From Ectocarpus siliculosus (lineage: Eukaryota; Sar; Phaeophyceae; Ectocarpales; Ectocarpaceae): 37,497 nucleotides of DNA. The translations under genes were made by a program, and so were the position numbers. Below are positions 8,376 through 20,312 of the stretch, piece by piece. The notes under the pieces are model-generated. The model did not search any database and was not told the DNA's origin. It saw nothing but the letters and a program-made list of their open reading frames with translations. Position 1 is the stretch's first letter; each line of letters starts with the position of its first letter. The stretch covers positions 54,141-91,637 of the forward strand of contig FN648468.1 of NCBI GenBank assembly GCA_000310025.1, written 5' to 3'.

Positions 8376-11275
8376 CGGCAGACGGACGAGGAAATAAATC
8401 GGGTTGCTTCCTCCCTCCTCCTCCTGCTGCTGCTGTGGTATTGTACCGGAGGGTTTTCCTTGATACACACAGGCGTGTTGTCGTTCTTCATGGCGCCGCT
8501 TGCCTCTCTTTGCTGTCATGTTGTCGAGACATTCATACATGCGAGTCAGACCCAGCCGCGTCATGTTTATGGGCTTGTATCGATCTTGTTGGAGCGTGTT
8601 GGAGGGACGGGCCGCGTGTGTATCCGAAGCGTCCACAAAAAAACTGATCGCAACTAACTGCTGCGTACAGCGCGAGCAGGAGCTGTCTGTGAGAACCACT
8701 TTGAGACGGACGCTCACGGCATTGGAAGTAATATGCATATGGGATGTAGATGAAAATACATCCAAAGCATGAGCCGTCGTTCGTGCGCAAGTATTCCATG
8801 CTATCGTATCATGTCGGTTGTACCTGCTACCGTAGTAGCACGAAAGCTGATGGACAAGAGTGTGGCCTTGCTCGGCGCTTCCGGCCCTCACCAACGCAGC
8901 CAACCTTCGGCAATAGCCGCGTATCAACACCGGCGAGGGAAGAAAAGAACGTCCAAGAGGGGAAAGTTTCAGTCTCTTATCTCTCCTGGCACCTCCAGGA
9001 CCAAACACAGAAACACCCCCCCCGACTATCTTCTTCTGCTTCCTTCGCTTACCACCGTCTCGCTCACAGCTTCTTTGCCTTGCAAGACCATACATACAGG
9101 GTACCCGCGCACATCCCACCCTGTGTTTTGCTAACAATTTTCGCTTTCTTCCTTCAATTCAATTCAGTTCAGTTCCATTCAATCTCCTCCTCCTCCTTTC
9201 CCTCTTCCACCGCCCTCTCTTCTCTTGCTAAGCCCGCGTTCTACAAAGTCTTCCTCCGCCTCTTCTTCGTTCTCCGTTCTCGCTGTGCGTGTTATAACTC
9301 TGCTCTGCACCTCTGCACACCTTCCCCCCAGAGTCTTCCTATCGACATGACACACAACCGAAAAAGTAAGCGACCAACCTCCGCGCAGACAAAGAGGGAA
9401 GCTGTTGAGGGGGAAAGAAAGAGGGGGTGGGGGTGGGGGGCGGGGGCGCACGCGCGCCCCCGCCCTCGACTCCACAATCCCAAACCAAGCCGTCCGACCT
9501 ATCAATCAACCCAACCCCGTATTTTTTTGCCCTTACAAAGGGTCGGTCAGCCTACCAAACAAACTTCAAAGGGTAGTCTCGGCGAAAAGACTACCAAACA
9601 AGCCTCTTCGTAATCGAAGGTGGTGCTGACCATCAACCACACAACGTCCGCCTCAAAAGATAAGACGGTGCTGCGACAACCTCACAAAAACATAGTGCCA
9701 AAAAAACCAACAACTTTAGCGCGCCTTCTCCGCCATCTTTCCGCGCTCCCCCCTCCGAACGAGGGCTTGAAGTGGGAATGGCATGCGTACATGACGAAAC
9801 ACCTCGTCCCCGTCCTCCTTCCCGAGGCGCAACACCAGCAAAAAAACCAACAAAAAAACGGCGCCGTTTGCTCCTCTGCTGAATCTATTTCTCTTCCGTC
9901 TCTCTCTCTCTCTCTGCCTCATGCTGGATCCGCTTTTACATCGAAAAAATCGTCGGCCGTTGAAAACGACAACGATCTGCGGGCTGCCATTTGAATCAGC
10001 TACAACAACAAAAAAATAGGACACGAAATAATGAATTTCGTGAGCAGAGAAAATCAGAACACAGCAAGACAAAAACGCGCACCTGCATAGAAAGCAACAC
10101 GAAACGGCCATGTAAAACGAGGGCGCAAGCGGCGGGGGCGCCCCCTCTGAACAATGTCGCGTGCCACTCGGGAAAGAGCAACACGGTCAGATAAGGTGCA
10201 CCCTTCCGTTGCAGCAGCGTTCGCCAGTACGACCCGCGCAGGCCGGGCGGCCAATAGGTGGCGCCCCCGGCCTCTCGAGAGTTCCGGACAGTCTACACAC
10301 CGCGCAACAACAGCAGACAACCCGAAACTCGCCCCTCCGCATGAAACGAAGCGAAGCCTTCAATCTAGCTGTGAGGGACAGGCCATAAAAGGCTCGCTCA
10401 TCTTCGTCGTTTCATTTCCCGCTTCCTCCCCCCTGTTTCGACCAACGGATGTCTGCTGCAAGAACCTCCCGTGTTACCCCCCCCCCCTCCATCATCCACA
10501 CTCTACCGCGCCCCCAAAAGAAAACCCCCACCTTGCTATACAAGGATTTTCTCCCCATACCTGAAGCCTCTTGATAAAGAAGAGACTTTAGCATTTCGTT
10601 TGTGGGCAAAGCACCTAAGTTTTAAGTAGTTAATATAATTAATCCCTATGTGTTGAATCCCCCCCCCTTCCAGGCAGGCCGTGCTAGGTCTGTTTCAGAT
10701 TGTTTTTAGTGCCCTGCTCTTGTCGCTTTTTACAGTATCCAATGAACCAGTGGTCCTGCCGTGCTAACTGATGTGGTGGACTGAATGCATCAAAGAACAA
10801 AAAAAAAAATCGAAACAGCACCAACAAAAAAAAAAAGGACGCTCCAGATTCGAACGTCGACTGCCATCACAAACCGGGAAAAAAAAAAAGATCTGGTGAA
10901 AAAAATGAAGCAAATCGAACAACAAGAAGTAGCAGCCACGTCAACGCCATGGTCATGACCTAGTAAAATATAGAAATATATTGTAGTCTATTTTTTCATT
11001 CCTTGACCACGAATCGTTGGGGATGATGACGGCGATCATGTTTGACGACGGCGACGTGGACGATGGACTAAAGGACGACACTGAAGGCGGGGATTGACTG
11101 ACGCTTGTGACCGGAAGACGTCGACCACGACGTAGTTAGTTGTGCTGGTGCTCGACGACCTCGTTTCTTGCCCGTTCTCTCTGCTGTTGCAACCTTTCCT
11201 GTTCTCTTGATCCTTTTCTTAGTCAAGAAAATTTCGTTTTCCGTCTCTTCTTCGTTTTCGAAAAAACAACAACAA
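8376..11275. other. Convergent intergenic region / 3' UTRs
   Basis: Lies between the TGA of the + strand helicase gene and the TAA of the - strand RRM gene. It contains an AATAAA at about 8392, a TC-rich and TTCAA-rich stretch near 9150-9230, G/C-rich low complexity (about 9420-9470), and A-rich runs (10799-10900). The longest open frame (8750-9613, +) has no recognisable domain and biased composition. The region is best read as long 3' UTRs and spacer. No RNA gene is recognised. Confidence 0.6.
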
Positions 11276-11381
11276 TTATTTCCTGTCCAACCGCACCGTC
11301 AGGCGGCGCTCGTGCAGCATGGTGTTGTTCAGCTCGGTCACCGCGGTCTCCGTCTCGGTGGGGCTGGAGTACTTCACAAGC
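11276..11381 (-). other. RRM3, last exon with stop
   Basis: Acceptor TTTGGCAG after a T run. Encodes LVKYSSPTETETAVTELNNT to RLTVRLDRK and TAA. The protein therefore ends with its third RRM. Confidence 0.9.
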
Positions 11382-14219
11382 CTGCCAAACGTAAAAAAAA
11401 AAAAAGTTGAACCAGGGGGCGACAAACGAAAGAGAGAGGGCGGCGGAGCGCTTAGGCAAAACCCTGATCGCCGATCTTCGTTGCGGCTGCGGCAAAAACG
11501 TTGATTGCAGGCAACAGCAGCACCGTCAGCATTCGTTTCGTGGTTTCGTGAGGATAGTTTGACAACCCACGAGCGTCCGTGAACGGGCTCTATCCCCACC
11601 TAAAACAGGAAGCAGAAAACATGAGCAGGGTTTAACGCTGCCACTTCCTCCGCACACGCGACTGCCGCCGCTCCAATTACAACAGCGGTCACAGACTGAA
11701 GACACGCGTTTCGCCCCCCCCCCCCCCTCTCTCCTAAGGCATGCAAAACATAAAGAGTACGCCCCCCCCCCTCTCTCCCCGTGGTTACCATCGGGGTTGG
11801 GTTTTCGTTGCTTGGCAGCGATGTTGTAAAACAAGCCGATCACTTCGTGAGCTCGGCAAGCAGGTCACCGCTTTTTTTTGTTTGCCTTTTCTTTTTATTA
11901 CGTAGCCATGAATGGTGGTCGAGAAGATTATGTTGTGCGGGGTCGAGAACCCTCACTTCGTGCAAAGGGGATGATCGCACCACGTCCCTCGGTGCTTGCC
12001 ATCGGGATTGGGTTTTCGTCGCTTGGCAACGACGTTGTAAAACAAGCCGATACACTTCGTGAACTCGGCAACCAGGTTACCGGTTTTGTTTTTACCTCTG
12101 TTTTTTTTTTGCGGTAACCATAATGGTGGTCGAGTAGAACATGTTGTGCAGGGTCGAGAACCCTCACTCCGCGCAACGGGGGATGATCGCACCACGTTGT
12201 GCTAAAAAGGTCAAGCATCCTCGAGGCAGTTACACAGTGCTTATAACTGTCTCTGGAAGTGAAAGCACCAGAAAACAAACTAAGTCATACGCAGCTGTCA
12301 TCCGTACGCAAGGAAGTAAGCACAAGATGCCGAACACCCTTAGCAGGATGCAGCGCACCCTTCATGCGACTCGCCGAATACCTCACGGCGCTTCGCGCTT
12401 GGTGATGTGAAAGCCTGAGAACCCGGCGTGCTCCGTCCCGGTTTTGTAGGGATGCGAGTTCAATGGTCTAACGACTACGGCATGCACGACTATGAGTACA
12501 CCACCCCCCCATCCCAACTACAGCAACACTGCTGCGGGTGCCAGCTTTCGGACTTGTGTAGACGAGAAAGGGCACGGCGATGACACAGGGGATCGACATG
12601 TATGCTCGTAGTGATGGAATACGCATTACACGAACGAGTGGCGTTTCTGTTGTGGGGGCCGACGGACCGACCCATCATGATCGGGTCAGGGCACTACAAG
12701 ACTGCGATCATGACTCTCACCCTGCCCGAAAGCGTCTCACCCTTTTCGAATGCATACTTCCAAGAATAACTTTCAAGAAAATAGGAGCGTTGTTATTTTC
12801 TAAGGAAAACACAGAAAATACGCTTTTCACAGAGACGGAAAGGGGCTATGACCGACGAGAGGAAAAAAAAATCTCCCCAAGTATTTAGTGATAGGTACCG
12901 TCAAGGTTAGGGTGCGATCGAGTGACTGATTGACTCACCCCCATCCCTTGGAGCGTCCCGAAGGGGCGATTTGCACGTGCGCCGAAACCACGGCCCCCGC
13001 AGTCTGCACGCGTGCCCCCACAAAGAAATACATATATAAACAGGAGGGGAGGGAAGACACGGGGGTGGTGGACGGAGGAAAGCTAAGGCAAAAAAGGGGA
13101 GCGAGTCGTCGGGTGGGAAGGAGCAGCAGATGTGCACGCGAGGCAAGGCGGTCCAAGCGTGCCTGTGATAAAAAAACCCCAAACAATTCTGCAGCATTTC
13201 ATGTATTTTGGTCGACCGTGCTCGCGTCGTAGTTAGACTTGGTTCCTACGTATTCTTGTAGCAGGACAACTTAAGATCGCTTAATTTCTTTCTGCTGCCT
13301 GCGCCCACATGCTCACAAGCGGTCAATCCGGATCCCTTACAGATCAAACACGCGCCTTCGACTGCCTGCCACAGCTGGCTGTTGAACCTCACAACCAGGA
13401 AAAACGGTAAGCATACGACTGCACCACACAGCAGCAATAGGGCGACAAGGCTCGACGCCAAGGCTGCATCATCACAGCGGCAGGCACACACGTTGCCACC
13501 GCCGCCTCCGCCAACCGCAAATAGCTACTACCTCCCGTTCATCCGGCGCCATCGCCGCTATAACCTGGCGGTTCGATCAAATTGCCGAATGCCCGTTACC
13601 TGGAACGTAGCAAGAAGGTCGTCGTCCGTAGTCCCCCACGCGAGGTTGCCCACGAAGACGGTGCACGCGTCCCCGCCCCCCCCCCCTCCCCNNNNNNNNN
13701 NNNNNNNNNNNNNNNNNNNNNNNNNNNNNNNNNNNNNNNNNNNNNNNNNNNNNNNNNNNNNNNNNNNNNNNNNNNNNNNNNNNNNNNNNNNCCCCCCCTC
13801 CCCCCCCCCAAAATGTTTTTTCCCTCCTGTTTTTCGGGCCCCTTCCCCGTTATACCCGGGGGTTTCAATAAATTTCCCAAACCCCCTTCCCCGGAAACTT
13901 ACCAAAAAGTTTTTCTTCCTTTTCCCCCCCCCGGGGTTTCCCCCCAAAGCCGGGGCAGGGTTCCCCCCCCCCCCCCCCTCCGCCGTCGCCCCCTCCCCCT
14001 CCCCCCCCTCCTCCTCCTCCCCCGCCGCTGCTCCCGCGGCCGCGACGGCCTCCGCCTCCGCCGCCTCCGCCGCCTTCCCCTCCGCCCCCGATCTCGCGGT
14101 CCTCACGGACCTGTTTGGTTGAGAGAGGGGGGGGGGAGAGAGAGAGAGGGAGAGAGGGAGAAACAGAGGGAGAAAGAGAGAGAGAGAGACATACATACAC
14201 AGACAGACAGGAGAGACAG

Positions 14220-14310
<91 letters not shown>

Positions 14311-17300
14311 GACAGGACGATCCAACGGTGCGGGTGGTTTGATCAACGAAAAAAGATGGGCATCGCGAATGCTGTATCGTTACTCGTCCAAGTCGGGCCT
14401 CTTCCACGCATACCGTGCCGTACCGTGCCGTACCGTGCCGTACCGCACCTTGTTTGATGCACGAAGGAGGCCACGCGGGTCGGTCGACACTGACACGGAC
14501 ACTCGTAAACTGCACAAGCGAATCGCGGACTACCATGCTAATAGTTCAAATCCTACTCCGACGTGCGTCGGAGCTTGGTTGAATCGTGGAGAGAAAGTAG
14601 GACGGGGGGGAGGGGGGCTACGTGCACGACAGAGATAACAAGCTCTAGCTCATGATTGCCTCCCCCCCTCGTAACTAAACAGAAACATTTCGAACTTTCA
14701 AGCAAACTCCCCCCCCCCCCCCCCCCCAGGGTAACATTTTGGCTTGTGTGCTCCAAGTGGTGTGCGCGTTCGGACCCCTCCTCCCAAAAACGCTATTCAC
14801 ATCTCAAAGCAAACCCACGCAACCACGGAAAATATACAGGCATGTGTGCTACCCGGCAACACACGCTACACCCCAAACTTGTTCAGGAAATCCGCCCATC
14901 GGGAATGACATAGAAACTGCCCGTTCCCAGTGGCCAACATCAGAAAAGCACCACGGTCACAGCCCAAGCACCAGCAAAAAGCAACAGAGCGCCGCACCTG
15001 GATGGGACGGCTGTCGATCTGGTAGTTTTGCATCTCGGAGATGGCTCGCTGGCCTAGCTCCGGGGTGGCAAACCTTCACGTAGCAGCAGCAGACGGACAG
15101 ACAGACAAACGTGCAGCAGCCACGCAACACGCAAAACGGGTCATCGCACTTCACACATGAACTCGATTGTTACACAAGCGAGCAAAAAAAAAAAAAAAGT
15201 GGACGTATCATAGTCTTCTGAAAAGCCTAACAGCGTACACAACAGAGATGCATGTTCCGCGTCTTGGGCACACACTATTGCCAAGAAAAAGAAAAACTTC
15301 CAGTCAAACCCGCTATTTAGTGGAAAGCATTGAAGGAGACAGCAAATGTTGAGAGGATTTCAAGCCTCTTCTTCAGCGTGTGGAACGACGAAATAAAGCA
15401 GTGACTATTCATTTTCGAAGGCAGAATTGCTCCGTGTTTGTGTGGAAAAAAACAAGGCCGAATCTGTGCAGGTACGCAAACCAACAACTCATGTACTAGA
15501 GCGCGGGCCCCGTGATCGTACAAGGAGCGGCGCAAAGGCCCGCCGCGTCCACCGCGCTACGAACCTTTGTCCTAGACTTCAACACCCATAATTACCGTAT
15601 TCCTAGGGTCATGCTACAAATGGCCGCTATGTAGGTTTCAGTGTCGGGGATGCTTAACGGGGCTCACAAAAACGCATGATGCTCAACTTCCTTTCGTTCT
15701 GATACAACCTTGAGCACGAACACGTTTTAACTGCCACCGCTCTCTCTCTCTAGTCTCTTTTTTTTTTCCAACCAAGCGCGGCGCTATGTATCTGCTGTGT
15801 ATCTCGTCTCGACAGCTGTCTTTCCCTCTTCTTTTTTTTTTTTACCTGAGGATGCCGAAGCCTCTACTACGGCCCGCCATGTTGGTCTTCACGTGGCAGT
15901 CGTACGGCTCGTACGGTGCGAAGATCTGCTGCAGATCCTCGTCAGTCGTGGACCACGGGAGGTTGCCCACGAACACTGCGGTTAGGTTTTCGACGGTGCA
16001 GCGGCAGCAAGTCGGCGTCGGCGTCGGCGGCATTTGAGCGGGGGGGGGGGGGAGGGGAAAAAAAAACAACGAGTGGCATCCTGTCGGTATAAAAAACACA
16101 CTCCCAACAACGGCAGCAATTCGGTGGCGGCGGCGGCTTCTGGGGGGGGGGGCGGGGGGGGTGATAAGAGAACAACGAGTGGCATCCTGTCGCATGCGTA
16201 CTTGTAGCCTCGGCAAAACACCCGCAGCAGCCGCAGTGGAGGTTGTTGAGATCGACGCTCCTCTCATACCCGGCACGTGTCGCCACGGAAAAACCAGCTA
16301 CAAACCGAGGGAGCAAGCACGGCCAATGCCGCGACCCACCTGCCTCCCACACCCATTTTCAAAACTCGGGGGGAGGAGCGGAACGGGCGGTATGTCTCGC
16401 CAAGAAAAAAAAAAAAAACTCACCAGGGAAGCCACCGCTAGCCTCCACCTCTTTGCGGTCGAGTCGGATGTGGATGGGCCGCCCCCCTAGGTCGGCGTTG
16501 TTGAGCTGCTCAATGGCCGCCTCGGCGATCGCTGGGTCGGCGTACGTCACCAATCTGAGCGAAAAACAGCAACGAACATCAGTGTAACAACCGTGGACAA
16601 CATACTATTATATAATAGCAACCCCCACTCCATAAAGAAAACTAACATACTCGAAGCAACAACCACAAGGCAAGCTCCCCACGCTTTGTTACTAGTCTAA
16701 GCTACGACGGCTTGTAGGTTGTACATACAAACGGCTTGACACGCACGCAACGGTCCGCCGGTTACGGAGTCAATAAAGACAACACAAAAAAGAACGCTGT
16801 GGTCGACGCATGTCTTCGAACACCAGTGCAACATGCTTCAGTAAACCACTGCCACCACCTGTTCGCATTTCGAACAAAATTTCGCTGACTACGTAACCGG
16901 GTGAACACGGGGCATGGAGATGAAAACGGGCACACCATGTAGAAAAAAGGGAAAAAGGCGCTGCGTGTGGAAAACCCATTGTCTACCGCGGGGTACTATA
17001 GATGGGGTCGACGCACGTACACACGCGGAGGATACCCAAGACTCGGAGTGGCGGCCAGGCCAATCGACGCTGGCGCCGCAGCAGGCTACGCGCGAGCGCC
17101 CGACGCCGATCGATTTGCATGCACAGACAAAAGCTTTCGGCCATGTACTTGCAGCCCACGTTGCTCTACGTGCGACACGCCAAAGAAACAAACAACGGAA
17201 ATTGTACGGTAGTAGGTGGGGGACACGGGGTGACGAACCCCTCGAGTGCTTCATCCCCCTTCGCGAGAGCCGTTGATTCAAGACGGTTGGTTCGTGGTTC

Positions 17301-18891
17301 TCCCACGGTTTTAGCGGGGGAGGGCCGAGGGCAAGGGCTGGCCACGGAAGCGGTAGGTGCCCAACCCGCTGTCTCTTCCTCGGGAACGTACATACGTTGG
17401 GGTGTGTTGAGGATGCACAGCCCCCCCTACCGCTCCGCTTCTGCCCGGACGCTCATGGTTTGGTATAATGTAGCCATACACTTGGTTCGTTTTCACCCGA
17501 CACTGTCGCTATCGAGTATGTTGCACCGTTTAGAAGGAGACCGGCGGGCGTACTCAGGCGGCATCGATGTTCTATTGCTGTAGTCTTGGCACGTAGGGTT
17601 AGACTTCCCTCTGGTTGTAATTGGCGAACTCGTTTCTCTCTCCGCCTCCATTCTTTCTCGCTCTGTCTCGTCTGTCTATCTACCTGCCTGCCCTCCGCTA
17701 CTGCTGTGGCATACCAAGCACTCTGTTTTGCCTTGCCAAGACTGGCGTCTCTTCCACGGCTACTGCAATGCTCTTCGTGCCAACTGCAAACACACGCGCG
17801 TGTCTGTTCTTTGATCAACCTCCCAGTGCGGTCCAAGCCCATGCACAGAAACACATCACCACACACATCTTTTCACCCCTTGTCTAGGAAAGTGTTCCGT
17901 GTATTTTATCCCGCTTCTTCAAGAATGGCGTCTTTTTGATTCATCAGTCCGCCAGCGCGCGGTCGAAGCAATCACAGAAACACACACATAATCCAAAACG
18001 CGTGCTCATCCAAAGTAGTAGCAGGCATAGCAACCACGTGCCGTTTCTTCTGATATTGCTACGGTATCTGTCTTTCATCCGGAGAGTAGCGTAGACTCCC
18101 CCATGGCGCTCGGTCAAAGGATCCCAGATCGTGGCCAAAAAGAAGCACTTTGTGTTTTCCACCGCACTGAGACTGACGTCTTTTCACTGGTCAGCCGGTT
18201 AGCGCCGTCGATGATCACAATAAAAAACGCGCCCCGTCGATGCACAAAAAAAAACATAAAACCTACACACTTACCCCCACCCCTTTGAGCGGCCCGAGTC
18301 AGCGTGGCTCTGCACCTCGGCAGACACGACCTCTCCGAGAGACCCCATGAATGTCCGGAGGTCTTCGCTAGTGGTGCCCCACGACAGGTTGCCCACAAAA
18401 ACGGTGCTGCTAACGGGAGCGGCAACGGCGGCAACGGGAGCGACAACTGATGCTACCCCTGCAGTCGTTGGGCGGAGGGACGCGCGGCGGGCGAGGGGGG
18501 GGGGGGGAGAGCAAAAGTTGTTTATGAAAGTTGGAAGGTCTTGGCTGTGCGTTGGGAACATGGTTATCGAAAAAAGTAAATCTGTATCTACCTTGATATC
18601 CACTAGTGGGTGAAAGAACAATAGTGGGAACGACTGGCGTGGTGCTGGAGAATAATATACCTATTTTATTTTTCTTAATATGACACAACGAATCCATCTC
18701 TATCATAAGAGTCTGAGACAGATCAGCAATGAATTCATAGCGTCAGAAAGAAAGGTGGAATGGATACACGGGCATGGGCGCGATACAGCAGTAGCACAAC
18801 ACCAGGGGAGGGTTTGCGAACAAACCACCTGCTGTAGTCCCGTACACAAAATAACAAAAGAGGGGCGGTATCTATCAGCATCAGTCGCAGC

Positions 18892-18927
<36 letters not shown>

Positions 18928-20312
18928 TAGGTGTGCCCTATACAGACTTGCAGATAACGAGACTCGGTCGCTACTTTATTAACAGCAAAAAACCTACCGT
19001 AAAAAAAATAAAAAAAGCAACTGCTGTGCTAAAAGGTTTCGCGCCCCCTCTTGATACCGTGTGACGAACGTTTCTAATGCACTGCTAGTTACGGCATCCA
19101 AACGCGTATTCAACATAGAACCAACTGGCGACGGAGGGTGTATGCGTGGGTGTGTGATGATGCTCTTTAAAGCTAAATTTATCCGCAGTCATGTGCCCAT
19201 CAGCTGCCCCCGGCCGTCCGATTTTTCACATTTTGCAATTTCGACCATATTTTCGCCACGCCATATGCCTTGTATACAATCAATCCAGGGTTCCAGAGGG
19301 TCGAACGGGTCGTCGCATGAAATCCTTCGGCTATAAATCCTTTGGGAAGAATTTAGGCGGTGATGGCTGAAGTAGGGGGCGTGTGTGCCACTTCCCCGAA
19401 GGTGTGTTCGTGTGTGTCTTCTTGTGTGTCTGCTTTCCACCATGAGTTGAACATTTTTTTGTCTGAGAATGAGAGGAGGGGCGGGGATTGTATCAAAAAG
19501 AGAGAAAAAGCGGTGTGGTTGCTGGTGCCCTAAGCGAGAGAGAGATCGCAACCAACCAAGCCCCAGCTTATTGAGCAACTTTGGAAGCGCAGAGGGCCCC
19601 CAACGAGCCCGCACAACCCTACAGCGCCGACCCAGGATGGCAATGATCCCTAGTTTCTAGTGCGGAGGCTGGTGAGTCGGCAGAGCTCTCTGCAGGAGCG
19701 CGGCAGCCGATGGTCTTTGCATGGCGTGGTCAAACGTACGCACAACTTATGTATGTTCAAACAGGGTCATATGAGCAACTCCAGTACAGCCCGTACACCC
19801 GCCCCACCGACCCTTACACAAGCGCATTCCCCCATGACCCCCAGCCAACAGCCAAGGTATAGATCAATGCTAGGGTCAAAGGGAGGCTCGGTGGGCGTCC
19901 CCTGCAGCGGTGCTAGGCTGTGCGTGCGTTGCACACATGCAACGAGGGGCCGAATTTGCAAAACCTGGTCCCAGCACCTTTTTGCTAAACATGACGCCTG
20001 CCTTGTATACCTCGGGCAGCGCCTCTCCCCCCGCCCAGCAATCAAAACAGCAGCCCGCAACACAACGCCCTCTCTGGGAAGCGTAGAGCTAGCGTCGGGG
20101 AGAGAGCCGTGACTAGACAAGTCGGTGACACGCAGCAAAAAGGCTCGCCTTCGAGGGCAACCGGCCACGGACCCTCTTGCAATCCTCTGCGTGTATGGAA
20201 AAAAATCGAACATGCTGATACATGTGCCGCATCCAACCTCTACGCTCTCTTCCCCTGAGAGAGCCTGACAACCCCCACCTTCCATCACAGGAGCTTCCGC
20301 GAAGGCAGACAT
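11276..20312 (-). CDS. Three-RRM RNA-binding protein (hnRNP M/Gbp2-like arrangement)
   Basis: Exons, in transcription order: 20312-20279 (tentative, ATG, MSAFAEAPVME), 18458-18275, 16554-16424, 15975-15846, 15073-14998, 14110-13600 (contains the N gap), 13003-12939, 11381-11276 (TAA). Phases run 1,2,1,2,0,0,2 and every junction fits. RNP2 cores are VFVGNLSW, VFVGNLPW and VFVGNLAW; RNP1-like cores are GRSKGWGLVTY, GRSRGFGILRF and GRSKGWGLVKY. Each RRM ends in a (R)P/L-I/T-x-(V/I)R-(L/E)D(R) strand, and RRM3 ends at LTVRLDRK then stop. A Gly-rich linker with an RRGRG patch separates RRM2 from RRM3. Such proteins bind pre-mRNA or mRNA in the nucleus or in export. Length is about 410 residues. 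The domain content is firm. The first exon is chosen because its phase-1 donor fits the second exon, but another exon could replace it. Confidence 0.88.
11739..12505. repeat. C-tract-bordered dispersed repeat, long copy 1
   Basis: The main unit (about 11991-12505) is near-identical over some 500 bases to 31965-32490. Shared landmarks: GGGTTTTCGTCGCTTGGCAA, GTTGTAAAACAAGCC, a T run, GTGGTCGAG, GGATGATCGCACC, GGATGCAG, CTCACGGCGCTTCGCGCTTG, GGCATGCACGACTATGAGTAC, then a C-rich run. A diverged 5' partial unit (about 11783-11990) precedes it. No protein domain, LTR, poly(A) tail or tRNA-like box is seen. It sits 3' of the RRM gene. A non-autonomous element or transcribed repeat is possible. Confidence 0.8.
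12939..13003 (-). other. RRM3 middle exon (exon 7)
   Basis: Acceptor CGTGCAG, donor GTGAGT. Encodes TAGAVVSAHVQIAPSGRSKG then WG, joining DLLATFQ in phase 0 and the last exon in phase 2. Confidence 0.88.
13600..14110 (-). other. Gly-rich linker and RRM3 start, interrupted by assembly gap (exon 6)
   Basis: Acceptor ACCAAACAG follows about 190 bases of CT repeat. Encodes VREDREIGGGG, further Gly runs with RRGRG, then (after the gap) ACTVFVGNLAW and DLLATFQ before donor GTAACG. Continuity of one exon through the gap is assumed. Sequence at 13792-13980 looks like poor base calls. Confidence 0.6.
13692..13791. other. Assembly gap (100 N) inside RRM gene exon
   Basis: Exactly 100 N, flanked by C runs. 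The right flank to about 13980 is a string of doubled and tripled letters unlike the neighbouring DNA. Confidence 0.99.
14121..14316. repeat. (GA)n / (TC)n tract
   Basis: About 190 bases of GA repeat with minor interruptions. On the - strand it is a TC tract directly upstream of the exon 6 acceptor of the RRM gene. Confidence 0.95.
14411..14446 (+). repeat. 10-bp tandem repeat (TACCGTGCCG)n
   Basis: About 3.5 copies of TACCGTGCCG in an intron of the RRM gene. Confidence 0.9.
14998..15073 (-). other. RRM2, second half (exon 5)
   Basis: Acceptor GTGAAG, donor GTGCGG. Encodes FATPELGQRAISEMQNYQ then SRPIQ; the next exon resumes with VREDRE, the expected last strand. Confidence 0.85.
15846..15975 (-). 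other. RRM2, first half (exon 4)
   Basis: Acceptor AACCGCAG, donor GTAAAA. Encodes VFVGNLPWSTTDEDLQQIF through GRSRGFGIL. The exon starts inside the first RNP2 codon. Confidence 0.88.
16424..16554 (-). other. RRM1, second half (exon 3)
   Basis: Acceptor CGCTCAG, donor GTGAGT. Completes RNP1 (LVTY), then AIEQLNNADLGGRPIHIRLD, the usual end of an RRM. Confidence 0.9.
16555..18274 (-). other. Long intron of RRM gene
   Basis: About 1.7 kb between exons 2 and 3. It contains the second copy of the dispersed repeat (18118-18216) and no other recognisable feature. Confidence 0.7.
18118..18216 (+). repeat. Dispersed repeat, copy 2 (intronic)
   Basis: Partner of 608-700: CCAGATCGTGGCC, then CCGCACTGAGACTG and TGGTCAGCCGGTTAGC followed by CGTCGATGAT. 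Confidence 0.7.
18275..18458 (-). other. RRM1, first half (exon 2 of RRM gene)
   Basis: Acceptor CGACTGCAG follows a long C-rich tract; donor GTAAGT. Encodes an Ala/Val-rich lead, then RNP2 (VFVGNL) and SGRSKGWG at the start of RNP1. Confidence 0.9.
18895..18926 (+). repeat. (CAG)n microsatellite
   Basis: About ten CAG units within the presumed first intron of the RRM gene (CTG on its coding strand). Confidence 0.9.

Noticed and set aside
8669-8774. Possible further helicase exon after a TACAG (REQELSVRTTLRRTLTALE)
   Set aside because: Would need an extra donor before the TGA at 8373; no better evidence than the simple stop, so left as 3' UTR.
7440-9137. 565-codon open frame on the - strand, the longest in the window
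   Set aside because: Created by the CAG and GGT repeats of the helicase tail read in antisense (poly-Leu, poly-Thr); no domain and no conserved motif.
14115-14346. Open frames over the GA repeat in both directions
   Set aside because: Dipeptide repeats (RE, LS) from a microsatellite inside an intron.
14543-14573. tRNA-like TTCAAATCC and the CTCCGACG-TG-CGTCGGAG hairpin
   Set aside because: No acceptor, D or anticodon arm around it; only a short inverted repeat in an intron.
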